From assembly GCF_900107435.1 (NCBI RefSeq), contig NZ_FNPZ01000001.1, positions 1,646,960-1,710,959 on the forward strand: a stretch of DNA of 64,000 nt, written 5' to 3'. Below the pieces are notes generated by a model. It worked only from the letters and a program-made list of their open reading frames with translations. It searched no databases and was not told the origin of the DNA. The first letter of the stretch is position 1; the number at the start of each line of letters is the position of its first letter. Below, one piece after another: positions 54,945-63,212 of this stretch. The stretch is from Herbiconiux ginsengi (lineage in GTDB: Bacteria > Actinomycetota > Actinomycetes > Actinomycetales > Microbacteriaceae). The translations under genes were made by a program, and so were the position numbers.

Positions 54945-56192
54945 CTAGCCGAACGCCTCGACGATCGGCCGGAACTTCATCTTCGTCTCGAGATATTCGC
55001 GCTCCGGATCGGAGTCGGCCACGATGCCGCAGCCCGCGAACGCCGTGATGTCGCCGGATCCGTCGACCTGGGCCGACCGGAGCGCCACCGCCCACTCCCC
55101 GTCGCCGTCGGCTCCGACCCACCCCACCGGCCCGGCGTAGCGGCCGCGGTCGAAGGGTTCGAGTTCGTGGATGAGGGCCAACGCCGCGGGAGTCGGGGTT
55201 CCCGCCACCGCCGCGGTGGGGTGCAGCGCCGCGATCAGGTCGAGCGAGGTCGAGCCGTCGCTCAGCGTGCCCTCGATGTCGCTCGCGAGGTGCCAGAGGT
55301 TCGGCAGCTTCAGGGTGAACGGGATCTCGCTCACGGTCAGGTTGCGGCTGTGCGGCGTGAGGGCGGCCATCACGCTGGTCACCGCGTAGCCGTGCTCGTC
55401 GAGGTCTTTGGTGGAGGTGGCCAGGGCGACCGCCTTCTCCTGGTCGGCCTCGGCATCCGTGCCGCGCGAGGTCGTTCCGGCGAGCACGCGCGCACTGACG
55501 GTTCCGTGGTCGACGCGCACGAGCGTCTCGGGGCTCGAGCCCACGAAGCCGTCGACGGCGTAGGTCCAGCAGTCGGGGTAGCCGAGGGCGAGGTCGGTGA
55601 GCGGGCGGCGGAGGTCGGAGCCGGCCGGCAGGTGGCCGGTGAGGTCACGAGCGAGCACCACCTTGCTGAGCTGCTGGTCGGCGATACGGGCCACGGCGGC
55701 ATCGACGGATGCGCGGAAGCCCTCCGGAGACACGGCACCCGGCAAGAGCGAGATGCGATATTCGGCGCCGAGCGGTCGCGCGGTGGGGGCGGTGACGGAG
55801 GCCGGATCTTCGCCCTCGACGGTGATGCGGGTGATCCAGAATCGCCCGTCGCGCTTGCCGAGCACGAGACGCGGCACGATCAGCACGCTGGTGGCGGCCG
55901 AGTCGTCGGCGAAGGCGAAGGTGCCGAAGGCCACGAGCCCGGTGCCGGAGGCGGCGATCGGGTCGACGACCGTGGCGGCGTCGGCCACCTCTTTCCAGAC
56001 GGCGCAAGCGTCGAGCATCCGGTCGGGGCCGGAGAACTCCAGCCGTAGGGCCTCGCCGACGCCGGCGATGCCCTGGCCCTTGCGCATCCAGATCAGCGGA
56101 TGCCGCGGATCGATGAGCGGGATCAGGAGCTTCAGGTCGTCCACCCCGGTGGTCTCGACGCGCAGCCGCGGAACCCGGGGAGTATCGCTCAC
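54945..56192 (-). CDS. menF: isochorismate synthase MenF
   Basis: This 415-residue chorismate-binding enzyme converts chorismate to isochorismate at the head of menaquinone synthesis. Motifs include KVVLARDLTGHLP near residue 190, FVGSSPETLVRVD, LAGTTSRGTD, LHPTAAVAGTPTPAAL and ERxYLETKMKF at the C-terminus. Siderophore isochorismate synthases are close relatives, but the adjacent MenG and polyprenyl synthase genes favour menaquinone. GTG 56192 follows TAAGCT by 6 nt, so the transcript is probably leaderless. Confidence 0.92.
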   Translation of the reverse strand: MSDTPRVPRLRVETTGVDDLKLLIPLIDPRHPLIWMRKGQGIAGVGEALRLEFSGPDRMLDACAVWKEVADAATVVDPIAASGTGLVAFGTFAFADDSAATSVLIVPRLVLGKRDGRFWITRITVEGEDPASVTAPTARPLGAEYRISLLPGAVSPEGFRASVDAAVARIADQQLSKVVLARDLTGHLPAGSDLRRPLTDLALGYPDCWTYAVDGFVGSSPETLVRVDHGTVSARVLAGTTSRGTDAEADQEKAVALATSTKDLDEHGYAVTSVMAALTPHSRNLTVSEIPFTLKLPNLWHLASDIEGTLSDGSTSLDLIAALHPTAAVAGTPTPAALALIHELEPFDRGRYAGPVGWVGADGDGEWAVALRSAQVDGSGDITAFAGCGIVADSDPEREYLETKMKFRPIVEAFG

Positions 56193-56198
56193 CGAATC

Positions 56199-56204
56199 AG
56201 CTTA
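56199..56204 (-). promoter_or_regulatory. -10 box of leaderless menF promoter
   Basis: TAAGCT on the minus strand ends 6 nt before GTG 56192. No ribosome binding site is present. Confidence 0.5.
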
Positions 56205-56261
56205 CGCCCGGCTCCGGGGCACTCCGTCGCCCCGCCGGCGCGGGTGCACGGCAACCCACCG

Positions 56262-56267
56262 TAAACT
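56262..56267 (+). promoter_or_regulatory. -10 box of leaderless menG promoter
   Basis: TAAACT ends 6 nt before GTG 56274, the start I prefer for the methyltransferase. Confidence 0.5.
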
Positions 56268-56273
56268 GTGACG

Positions 56274-57008
56274 GTGACTAAGGCAGACCTCACCAAGCGA
56301 CCCGAGCAGGTCTCTGCCATGTTCGACCAGGTGGCGGCCGGCTACGACCGCACCAACACCGTGCTCTCGGTCGGCAACGCGACGCTCTGGCGGGTGGCCA
56401 CCACGCGCGCCGTCGCCCCACGCCCGGGCGAACGCATCCTCGATCTCGCGGCCGGCACCGGCACCTCCAGTGCATCGCTCGCCCGCAGCGGCGCGCACGT
56501 CGTGGCCGCCGACTTCTCGCCCGGCATGATCGAGGTGGGCAGGAAGCAGCAGGCGGGCATGCCGAACATCGAGTTCGTGGTGGCCGACGGCATGAACCTG
56601 CCGTTCGGCGACGACGAGTTCGACGCCGTCACCATCTCGTTCGGTCTGCGCAACATCGTGGAGCCGCAGACGGCGCTCGCTGAACTGTTCCGCGTGACCA
56701 AGCCCGGCGGCCGCATCGTGATCTGCGAGTTCAGCACTCCGGCGGCGCCGATCCGCTCCGCCTATTACTGGTATCTCAAGCACGTCATGCCGACGCTGGC
56801 GAAGGCGGTCTCGTCGAACGTGCCCGCCTACGGCTACCTCTTCGAGTCGATCGAATCCTGGCCCGACCAGAAGACCCTCGCGGCCTGGTTGCGCACGGCG
56901 GGGTTCGAGCAGGTGAGATACCGCGACCTGAGCGCGGGCATCGTGGCGTTGCACAAGGGCACGAAGCCGGCGGCGAAGCCCACGCGGCCGCACGCGGAAG
57001 AAAAGTAG
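56274..57008 (+). CDS. menG: demethylmenaquinone methyltransferase
   Basis: This 244-residue SAM-dependent methyltransferase of the UbiE/MenG family methylates demethylmenaquinone in the last step of menaquinone synthesis. It has ILDLAAGTGTSSASLAR (SAM loop), VVAADFSPGMIEVGR, VTISFGLRNIVEP and KPGGRIVICEFSTP. Two GTG starts are possible (56268 and 56274); the second lies 6 nt from a TAAACT box and opens with TKADLTKRPEQV as homologues do. Its TAG stop is also the first half of the promoter box of the next gene. Confidence 0.92.
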   Translation: MTKADLTKRPEQVSAMFDQVAAGYDRTNTVLSVGNATLWRVATTRAVAPRPGERILDLAAGTGTSSASLARSGAHVVAADFSPGMIEVGRKQQAGMPNIEFVVADGMNLPFGDDEFDAVTISFGLRNIVEPQTALAELFRVTKPGGRIVICEFSTPAAPIRSAYYWYLKHVMPTLAKAVSSNVPAYGYLFESIESWPDQKTLAAWLRTAGFEQVRYRDLSAGIVALHKGTKPAAKPTRPHAEEK

Positions 57009-57011
57009 GCT
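57006..57011 (+). promoter_or_regulatory. -10 box overlapping the menG stop codon
   Basis: TAGGCT includes the TAG stop of menG and ends 7 nt before GTG 57019, so the polyprenyl synthase can be transcribed separately as a leaderless message. Confidence 0.45.
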
Positions 57012-57018
57012 AGTGAAC

Positions 57019-58071
57019 GTGACCCCCAGTCTCCGCCGCGCCACGGGCCGGTCCACCCCGCTCTCGCTCGCGGACCGCCTGTTCTCCACGGGAGAAGACC
57101 GGCGCACCGCCCGGCTCATCGAAGACAGCATCGACGCGCTCGAGCTCCGGCTCGCCGTCGAGACCAAGTTCACCGGCGGCCTGGTGGATGTCGTCTCCCG
57201 CTACCTGCTCGACGCCGGGGGCAAGCGGGTGCGCCCCATTCTGGCCTTCCTCACCGCACAGCTGGGCGACGGGGTGACCGACGAGGTGGTCACGGCTGCC
57301 ACGTCGATCGAGCTCACGCACCTCGCCTCCCTCTATCACGACGACGTGATGGACGATGCGGATCAGCGTCGGGGGGTGCCGAGCGCCCAGAACGTGTGGG
57401 GCAACTCGGTCGCGATCCTCACCGGCGATCTCCTGTTCGCACGGGCCAGCGCGCTGCTCGCCCAGCTCGGCGAGCGGGCCATCCGGCTGCAGGCCGACAC
57501 CTTCGAGCGGCTCTGCCTCGGGCAGCTCAACGAGACCATCGGCCCGCAGGACGGCGAAGACGTGGTGGCGCACTACCTGCGCGTGCTGGCCGACAAGACA
57601 GGCTCGCTCATCTCCGCCTCCGCGCAGCTGGGCATCATCTTCTCGAGCGCCGATTCGTCGTACGAGGAGCCGGTGCGCGAGTTCGGTGAGAAGGTGGGCA
57701 TCGCGTTCCAGCTCGTCGACGACGTGATCGACATCGCGCCGAGCGACGAGGAGTCGGGCAAGACGCCGGGCACCGACATCCGGGCCGGCGTCGCGACGCT
57801 GCCCGTGCTCTACCTGAGGCAGGCGGCGGCCACCGACCCGAACGCCGCGGCGCTGCTCGCCAGGCTGACTCCCGAGGCTCTCGAGGCCGGGGGAGACGCG
57901 GCCGACGACGCGATCCGGGCACTCCGGGAGCACCCGGTCACCCAGCGCACCGTCGACGAGGCCCGCCGCTTCGCCCGCGAGGCCATCGAGGCCCTCGCCC
58001 CCCTGCCCGCCGGCACGGTGAAGAAGACCCTCATCCGCTTCGCCGACACCGTGGTCGAGCGCACCAGCTAG
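57019..58071 (+). CDS. trans-isoprenyl diphosphate synthase (menaquinone side chain)
   Basis: This 350-residue all-helical prenyl elongase has the two aspartate-rich motifs: first DDVMDDAD in LYHDDVMDDADQRRG, and second DDVIDIAPSDEESGK. A GGKRVRPILAF motif precedes them. It builds the polyprenyl chain attached to menaquinone; chain length cannot be told from the sequence, though nona- or octaprenyl is usual. I prefer GTG 57019, since the GTG at 57013 sits within the putative promoter. It follows menG closely. Confidence 0.9.
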   Translation: MTPSLRRATGRSTPLSLADRLFSTGEDRRTARLIEDSIDALELRLAVETKFTGGLVDVVSRYLLDAGGKRVRPILAFLTAQLGDGVTDEVVTAATSIELTHLASLYHDDVMDDADQRRGVPSAQNVWGNSVAILTGDLLFARASALLAQLGERAIRLQADTFERLCLGQLNETIGPQDGEDVVAHYLRVLADKTGSLISASAQLGIIFSSADSSYEEPVREFGEKVGIAFQLVDDVIDIAPSDEESGKTPGTDIRAGVATLPVLYLRQAAATDPNAAALLARLTPEALEAGGDAADDAIRALREHPVTQRTVDEARRFAREAIEALAPLPAGTVKKTLIRFADTVVERTS

Positions 58072-58146
58072 CCATCCGCTTCGCGTATCCGAATCGGATG
58101 CGTGCACCCCAGACGCCGAGCGTCTACCGATCCGAAGGAACTCACC

Positions 58147-59505
58147 GTGACCAAGCTCCGTTTGGCCATCGTCGGAGCCGGCCCCGCCGGGATCTACGCC
58201 GCAGACCTGCTCGTGAAGGCCGAGCGTCATTTCGACGTCTCGATCGACCTGTTCGAGCAGCTGCCCGCCCCCTACGGCCTCGTTCGCTACGGCGTCGCTC
58301 CCGACCACCCGCGCATCAAGGGCATCATCACCGCGCTCCGCGAGGTGCTCGACTCGGGCGTCATCCGCTTCTTCGGCAACGTGCGCTACGGCGTCGACAT
58401 CACGCTCGACGACCTCAAGAAGCACTACAACGCCGTCATCTTCGCAACCGGCGCCATCCGCGACGCCTCGCTGAACGTCCCCGGCATCGACCTCGAGGGA
58501 TCCTACGGCGCCGCCGACTTCGTGAGCTGGTTCGACGGTCACCCGGATGTTCCGCGCACCTGGCCGCTCGAGGCCCAGTCGGTCGCCGTGATCGGCAACG
58601 GCAACGTGGCGCTCGACGTCTCGCGCATCCTGGCCAAGCACGCCGACGACCTGCTGGTGACCGAGATCCCGGCGAACGTCTACGAAGGGCTCAAGGCCTC
58701 GCCCGTCACCGACGTGCACGTGTTCGGCCGGCGCGGCCCGGCCCAGGTGAAGTTCACGCCGCTGGAGCTCCGCGAGCTCGGTGAGATGAACGACGTCGAC
58801 ATGATCGTGGCCGACGAGGACTTCGAGCTCGACGACGCCTCGAAGGCGGCCATCGAGTCGAACAAGCAGGTCTTCGTCATCAACAAGGTGCTGAACCAGT
58901 GGCGCGAGCGGCCGGTCGGGCAGGCGTCGCGGAGGCTGCACCTGCACTTCTATGCGAAGCCGCTCGAGATCGTCTCCGACGGAGCGGGCCGGGTCGCGGC
59001 CATCCGTTACGAGCGTACGAAGCCGGATGCGGCGGGTGGGGTCGTCGGAACCGGGGAGATCCGCGAGATCCCGATCCAGGCCCTCTACCGCGCGGTGGGC
59101 TACTTCGGCTCGCCGCTGGACGGCATCCCCTTCGACGACCACCACGGCGTCATCCCGAACCACGAGGGCCAGGTGCTCGACGACCACAACGAGGTCATCC
59201 CGGGCGTCTACGCCACGGGCTGGATCAAGCGCGGTCCGGTCGGCCTCATCGGCCACACCAAGTCCGACGCGATGGAGACGCTCTCGCACCTGGTGCGCGA
59301 TCAGGCGAATTGGTGGAGCCCGGCCGATCCGTCGGAGGAGGCCGTGCCGGCGCTGCTCGCATCGAGAGGCGTCGCCTACACCGACCTCGAAGGCTGGCAC
59401 AAGCTCGACCAGCACGAGCTGGCGCTCGGCGCGTCCGACACCCCGCCGCGCCTGCGCATCAAGGTGGTGCCGCGCGAGGAGATGATCGAGATCTCCCGCG
59501 CCTGA
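58147..59505 (+). CDS. FprA-like ferredoxin/flavodoxin NADP+ reductase
   Basis: This 452-residue FAD-dependent oxidoreductase matches the adrenodoxin-reductase-like FprA of actinobacteria. It has AIVGAGPAGIYAADLL at the N-terminus (FAD loop), LPAPYGLVRYGVAPDHPRIK, the NADPH loop VIGNGNVALDVSR near residue 155, and GWIKRGPVGLIGHTKSDA near 370. It passes electrons from NADPH to ferredoxin-type carriers. AAGGAA precedes GTG 58147. An aminotransferase remnant follows in the same frame after its TGA. Confidence 0.93.
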   Translation: MTKLRLAIVGAGPAGIYAADLLVKAERHFDVSIDLFEQLPAPYGLVRYGVAPDHPRIKGIITALREVLDSGVIRFFGNVRYGVDITLDDLKKHYNAVIFATGAIRDASLNVPGIDLEGSYGAADFVSWFDGHPDVPRTWPLEAQSVAVIGNGNVALDVSRILAKHADDLLVTEIPANVYEGLKASPVTDVHVFGRRGPAQVKFTPLELRELGEMNDVDMIVADEDFELDDASKAAIESNKQVFVINKVLNQWRERPVGQASRRLHLHFYAKPLEIVSDGAGRVAAIRYERTKPDAAGGVVGTGEIREIPIQALYRAVGYFGSPLDGIPFDDHHGVIPNHEGQVLDDHNEVIPGVYATGWIKRGPVGLIGHTKSDAMETLSHLVRDQANWWSPADPSEEAVPALLASRGVAYTDLEGWHKLDQHELALGASDTPPRLRIKVVPREEMIEISRA

Positions 59506-59547
59506 GCCGGCTCGCGTCGCTCAGCGGCGCACCCGGGAGCGCTGCCC

Positions 59548-59742
59548 GCCGGGGTCGACTCGGACGACTTCGTCGAGGCCTGCGCCCGCGCGCGCGTGCT
59601 GATCTCGCCCGGCGAGGAGTGGTTCCCCGCCGAGCCCACCGGGGCCTTCGTGCGGCTGAACTACTCGGGGCCCGACCCGGGGCGGTTCGAGGAGGCGGTG
59701 CGCGTGATGGCCGGGTTGCTGGGCGGTCGCCAGCCGACCTAG
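59548..59742 (+). pseudogene. C-terminal fragment of a PLP-dependent aminotransferase
   Basis: After the TGA of the FprA-like gene, the same frame stays open to TAG 59740-59742 and encodes a typical class I/II aminotransferase C-terminus: LPAGVDSDDFVEACARARVL, ISPGEEWFP, GAFVRLNYSG and FEEAVRVMAGLLG. The arginine of the substrate-binding FVRLN motif is present. No start codon, lysine loop or N-terminal domain exists upstream, so only about 65 residues of a once complete gene remain. The missing 5' part was probably deleted when FprA or its neighbour was joined here. Confidence 0.75.
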
Positions 59743-59819
59743 GCGCCGGCCTCGCGGAGCCGGATGCGGGGTACCGCAATCCTTGCGATCACTGCTCGAC
59801 TGATGTCGGTGGCGCTCGC

Positions 59820-59825
59820 TACAGT
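59820..59825 (+). promoter_or_regulatory. -10 box of leaderless FAD-oxidase promoter
   Basis: TACAGT ends 7 nt before ATG 59833. Confidence 0.45.
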
Positions 59826-59832
59826 CACAGGC

Positions 59833-61215
59833 ATGACCTTCTCTTCCGAATCCTTCGCCGAGCTCGTCTCGACGGCCTCCGGGCCGGTCTTCCAGCGTGG
59901 AGACGCGGCGCTGCCCGCCGAAGTCGCCGCACAGAACACCGCTGTCGTGCACGATCCGGAGATCGCGGTCGGCGCAGCGGGCGACGCGGATGTCGCAGCG
60001 GCCGTGCGCTTCGCCGTGGCCAACGGTCTCCCGGTGCACGTGCTCGCCACGGGCCACGGCAGCGCCGTGCCGGTGACCTCCGGGGTGATCATCACCACCT
60101 CGCGCTTGAACGAGCTGTCGATCGACCCGGAGAGCGCGGTGGCGACGATCGGAGCCGGCAATCGCTGGGAGAGTGTCGTCGCGGCGGCCGCGGAGCACGG
60201 TCTGGCGCCCATCACGGGGGCGTCGGGTCACGTGGGATGCATCGGCTACACCCTCGGCGGAGGGCTCGGCCCGCTCGCGCGCACGTTCGGCTTCTCGTCC
60301 GACTACGTGCGGAGCTTCCGGGTGGTCACGGCGGAGGGCGAGATCGTCACCGCCAGCGCCGACGAGCATCCCGATCTGTTCTGGGCCTTGCGCGGAGGCA
60401 AGGGCGGCTTCGGAGTGGTGACCTCGATGGAGTTTGGGCTGGTGCGGCTGCCGAGTCTGTACGGCGGGTCGCTGTTCTACGAGGAGGGCGACATCCCGGC
60501 CGTGCTGCGGGCATGGGCCTCGTTCACCGAGATCGCGCCCGAAGAGGCCACCTCCTCGGTGGCGATCGTGCGGTTCCCCCCGTTCGACGTCATCCCCGAG
60601 CCGTTGCGGGGCAAGACGGTGATCTCGGCGCGTTTCGCCTATATCGGCGATCCCGCGGAGGGTGAGCGCCTGTTCCAGCCGATCCGAGACGCGGGCACGG
60701 CGTTCCTCGGCCGGGTCGGCGAGATGCCGGCGAGCGAGATCTCGTCGATCCACAACGATCCGACCGATCCCGGGCCGAGCTGGGACCGCGGGATGCTGCT
60801 GAGCGGCATCGACGGCGCGTTCGTCGACCGATTCCTCGCGATCTTCGGGCCCGGACGGGAGGTGCCGATGATCGCCGCCGAGCTGCGGCACCTCGGCGGC
60901 GCGACCGCGCGCGACGTGCCCGGGGGCAGTGCGGTCGGGGGTCGCGCGGCGGCCTACTCCTTCGTGATGATCGGGGCGCCCGATCCGTCGCTGTTCGAGG
61001 CGGTGCTGCCGCAGATCGCCGACGGCATCACCGCCCAGCTCTCCGAGTGGGTGTCGACGGAGACCAACATCAACTTCTCGAGCGGTTCGCTCGCGGTGCC
61101 GGGCCTCTTCGAGGAGTCCTGGCCGTCCGCGATCTTCGACCGGCTGGCGGAGGTGCGGCGCCAGTACGACCCCACCCACGTGTTCCCCTATCCCGACTTC
61201 CCCGATCGGGACTGA
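59833..61215 (+). CDS. FAD-binding oxidoreductase (BBE-like, PCMH-type)
   Basis: This 460-residue flavoprotein has a PCMH-type FAD domain: ATGHGSAVPVTSGVIITT carries a His that is probably the covalent flavin-linkage residue, and GCIGYTLGGGLGPLARTFG is the conserved glycine-rich loop. The C-terminal BBE-like end reads RRQYDPTHVFPYP. The Cys usually responsible for a second flavin bond in BBE enzymes is replaced (HVGCIG in place of CPxVG), so a single covalent link is expected. It probably oxidises a carbohydrate, alcohol or secondary metabolite. The frame is open upstream to 59764, but ATG 59833 lacks a ribosome binding site and follows a -10 box. Confidence 0.85.
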   Translation: MTFSSESFAELVSTASGPVFQRGDAALPAEVAAQNTAVVHDPEIAVGAAGDADVAAAVRFAVANGLPVHVLATGHGSAVPVTSGVIITTSRLNELSIDPESAVATIGAGNRWESVVAAAAEHGLAPITGASGHVGCIGYTLGGGLGPLARTFGFSSDYVRSFRVVTAEGEIVTASADEHPDLFWALRGGKGGFGVVTSMEFGLVRLPSLYGGSLFYEEGDIPAVLRAWASFTEIAPEEATSSVAIVRFPPFDVIPEPLRGKTVISARFAYIGDPAEGERLFQPIRDAGTAFLGRVGEMPASEISSIHNDPTDPGPSWDRGMLLSGIDGAFVDRFLAIFGPGREVPMIAAELRHLGGATARDVPGGSAVGGRAAAYSFVMIGAPDPSLFEAVLPQIADGITAQLSEWVSTETNINFSSGSLAVPGLFEESWPSAIFDRLAEVRRQYDPTHVFPYPDFPDRD

Positions 61216-61226
61216 TCCGCGGCGAA

Positions 61227-61952
61227 TCAGTCGAGCGGCGTGTGAGAGAACGGGCCTGACAGGGCCGCCCATTGGAGCAGCATGATCGTCTTCGCGTCGA
61301 CGATGTCGGTGCCGATGCGGGCGAGGGCCTCGTCGATGCCGAGTTCGACCAGCTCGATGTCCTCACCCTCCTCGGCGAGCCCACCACCGGCATCCGCGCG
61401 GTTCGACGCGTCGTAGGGGGCGGCGAAGAAGAAGAGCTTCTCGGTGACCGATCCGGGGCTCATGTAGGCGTCGAAGACGTGCTCGACGGCACCGATCGCG
61501 TAGCCGGTCTCCTCGCGGGCCTCGCGACGGATGGCGGTCTCGGGATCGTCTTCGTCGAGCAACCCCGCGGGCAGCTCGAGCAGCACGCCGTCGGGGTGTC
61601 CGTTGACGTAGGCGGGGTAGCGGAACTGCCGGATGAGCAGCACCGTTCGGCGCCCGGCGTCGTGCAGCAGGATCGTGGCGCCGTTGCCGCGGTCGTAGGT
61701 CTCGCGTTCCTCGGTCGACCAGTGGCCGTCGCTGTGCTGGAACTGGATCCGCGTCGTGCGCGTGATGTACCAGTTCGAACTGAGGAGGGTCACGTCGGTG
61801 ACCCGCACGCGCGGGTTGCCGGTGAGGTCCAGGCCCGTTCGGTCGAGGCCGGTGCGGCCCCGCCGGTCGGGCACGTCGATCCCCGGGCGGCCGGCCCGCC
61901 CGCTCGCCGTGGGCTCGTTCGCCCGTCCGCCCGCGGCGGCGTCGCTCGACAC
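61227..61952 (-). CDS. Nudix hydrolase (NudK/ADP-ribose pyrophosphatase type)
   Basis: This 241-residue protein has a complete Nudix box: GLLDEDDPETAIRREAREET with the metal-binding REAREE pattern. ELPAGLLDEDDPETA and VFDAYMSPGSVTEKLFFF are typical of nucleoside-diphosphate-sugar pyrophosphatases such as NudK. The first 50 residues are a low-complexity extension with GRTGLDRTGLDLTG, unlike any family member I know, so the true start may be internal. It lies 5 bp after YajQ and probably shares its transcript. Confidence 0.87.
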   Translation of the reverse strand: MSSDAAAGGRANEPTASGRAGRPGIDVPDRRGRTGLDRTGLDLTGNPRVRVTDVTLLSSNWYITRTTRIQFQHSDGHWSTEERETYDRGNGATILLHDAGRRTVLLIRQFRYPAYVNGHPDGVLLELPAGLLDEDDPETAIRREAREETGYAIGAVEHVFDAYMSPGSVTEKLFFFAAPYDASNRADAGGGLAEEGEDIELVELGIDEALARIGTDIVDAKTIMLLQWAALSGPFSHTPLD

Positions 61953-61957
61953 CTCGG

Positions 61958-62446
61958 TCAGCGGAAGTTGATGAACTGGAGGGCCACGTCGAGATCGGCG
62001 CCCTTCAGCAGGGCCATCGTGGCCTGCAGGTCGTCGCGACTCTTCGAGGAGACCCGCAGCTCGTCACCCTGGATCTGCGATTTGACGCTCTTCGGACCCT
62101 CGTCGCGAATGAGCTTGTTGATCTTCTTCGCATCCTCCTGAGCGATGCCCTCCTTCATGGAGGCCTCGAGGCGGTATTCCTTGCCCGAGGCGTAGGGCTC
62201 GCCGGCGTCGAGGCTGCGGAGGGAGATGCCGCGCTTGATGAGCTTCGACTCGAAGACCTCGAGGATCGCCTTCACGCGTTCCTCGGAGTTGGCCTTCATC
62301 AGAACCTTCTCGCCGCTCCACTCGATGGAAGCGCCGATGTTCTTGAAGTCGTAGCGCTGCGCGACCTCTTTCTGCGCCTGGTTGAGGGCGTTGTCCGCCT
62401 CCATCTTGTCGACCTTGCTGACCACGTCAAACGATGAATCTGCCAT
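61958..62446 (-). CDS. YajQ-family nucleotide-binding protein
   Basis: This 162-residue protein has the YajQ fold, starting [24 protein letters not shown] and including [25 protein letters not shown] and [31 protein letters not shown]. Family members bind cyclic di-GMP or nucleic acids and can regulate transcription. It has a TAAAAT box 6 nt before the ATG on the minus strand (62453-62458), a leaderless promoter. Confidence 0.94.
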   Translation of the reverse strand: MADSSFDVVSKVDKMEADNALNQAQKEVAQRYDFKNIGASIEWSGEKVLMKANSEERVKAILEVFESKLIKRGISLRSLDAGEPYASGKEYRLEASMKEGIAQEDAKKINKLIRDEGPKSVKSQIQGDELRVSSKSRDDLQATMALLKGADLDVALQFINFR

Positions 62447-62452
62447 GCGCTC

Positions 62453-62458
62453 ATTTTA
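62453..62458 (-). promoter_or_regulatory. -10 box of leaderless YajQ promoter
   Basis: TAAAAT on the minus strand ends 6 nt before ATG 62446. Confidence 0.5.
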
Positions 62459-62471
62459 CGCGGCTCCGCGG

Positions 62472-62511
62472 TTGTGACGAAGTCTCAACATGGCTAGGCT
62501 TTGTGGCTAGG
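62472..62511 (+). promoter_or_regulatory. toxin-antitoxin promoter and direct-repeat operator
   Basis: TTGTGA (62472-62477), a 17-nt spacer and TAGGCT (62495-62500) form a plausible promoter. TGGCTAGG occurs twice, at 62491 and 62504 (13 nt apart), overlapping the -10 box. This suits operator binding by the Phd-type antitoxin. Confidence 0.5.
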
Positions 62512-62525
62512 AGGTCGGGGAGACC

Positions 62526-62786
62526 ATGGAGATGTTCAATGTGCTGGAAGCAAGAAACACTCTGTCGAGCCTGGTGGCTCGTGCCGAGGCCGGGGAGGAG
62601 ATCGTGATCGCGCGTCGCGGTGTGCCGGTGGCGAAGATCGTGCCCTATGTCCCGAAACGCGGCATGACGGGAAGGGAGTTGGTCGAGTGGCTGGAGCGCA
62701 ATCCGATTCCCGAGTCGCAGCGTAAGACGGCCGAAGAAGTGGACGAGGTGATCCGCGACATCCTCGAAGGGCGCGACGACTCGTGA
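62526..62786 (+). CDS. Phd/YefM-type antitoxin
   Basis: This 86-residue protein has a Phd/YefM N-terminus MEMFNVLEARNTLSSLVARAEAGEEIVIARRGVPVAKIVPY (split here: the EARNTLSSLV helix and VIARRGVPVAKIVP strand are typical), and an acidic C-terminal tail, likely the toxin-binding part. It should neutralise the downstream PIN toxin and repress its own operon. GGGGAG precedes the ATG; its stop overlaps the toxin start (GTGA). Confidence 0.9.
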   Translation: MEMFNVLEARNTLSSLVARAEAGEEIVIARRGVPVAKIVPYVPKRGMTGRELVEWLERNPIPESQRKTAEEVDEVIRDILEGRDDS

Positions 62787-63166
62787 TCTATGCCGACACG
62801 AACATCCTGGTCTACCTGGTCGAAGATTCCACAGCGCGTGGCGACGGACTCCGGCGGCGGTTCGCCACGCTTTCGGCAGAGATCGCCGTCAGTCCTCTCG
62901 TGGCGATGGAGTGCCGGGTCGCCCCGCTCCGTCGCGGCGACCTGCTACTCGCCCGCCGGTACGACGGCATGATCGGAGGCCTCACCATGCTCGACATGGG
63001 GCCGGAGATCTACCGCGCCGCCGCGACACTCAGGGCGCGTCACTCGCTGAGTGCCATCGATGCCCTGCATCTCGCGACCGCACAATTCCACCTGTGCGAG
63101 GGATTCTGGACGCATGATGCACGTCTGATCCGGGCGGCTGGGGGAATGGGTATCGAGGTGGTGTGA
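62783..63166 (+). CDS. PIN-domain toxin (VapC type)
   Basis: This 127-residue ribonuclease has four acidic PIN residues in place: the Asp of YADTNILVYLVE (residue 4), the Glu of AMECRV near 43, the Asp of SAIDALHLATA and the Asp of WTHDARLIRAA. VapC toxins cut specific RNAs, often initiator tRNA or rRNA, and arrest growth. Its GTG start overlaps the antitoxin stop by 4 nt. Pairing with a Phd-type rather than a VapB-type antitoxin is common. Confidence 0.9.
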   Translation: MIYADTNILVYLVEDSTARGDGLRRRFATLSAEIAVSPLVAMECRVAPLRRGDLLLARRYDGMIGGLTMLDMGPEIYRAAATLRARHSLSAIDALHLATAQFHLCEGFWTHDARLIRAAGGMGIEVV

Positions 63167-63212
63167 CAGCTACTGGGGCTGGTTGTCAGGGGGGTCTGGT
63201 TGAGTGGGGGGC

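Noticed and set aside
58102-58146. Longer N-terminus for the FprA-like protein.
   Set aside because: The extra 15 residues lack conservation, and AAGGAA lies between them and the GTG at 58147, which opens with the FAD-binding strand.
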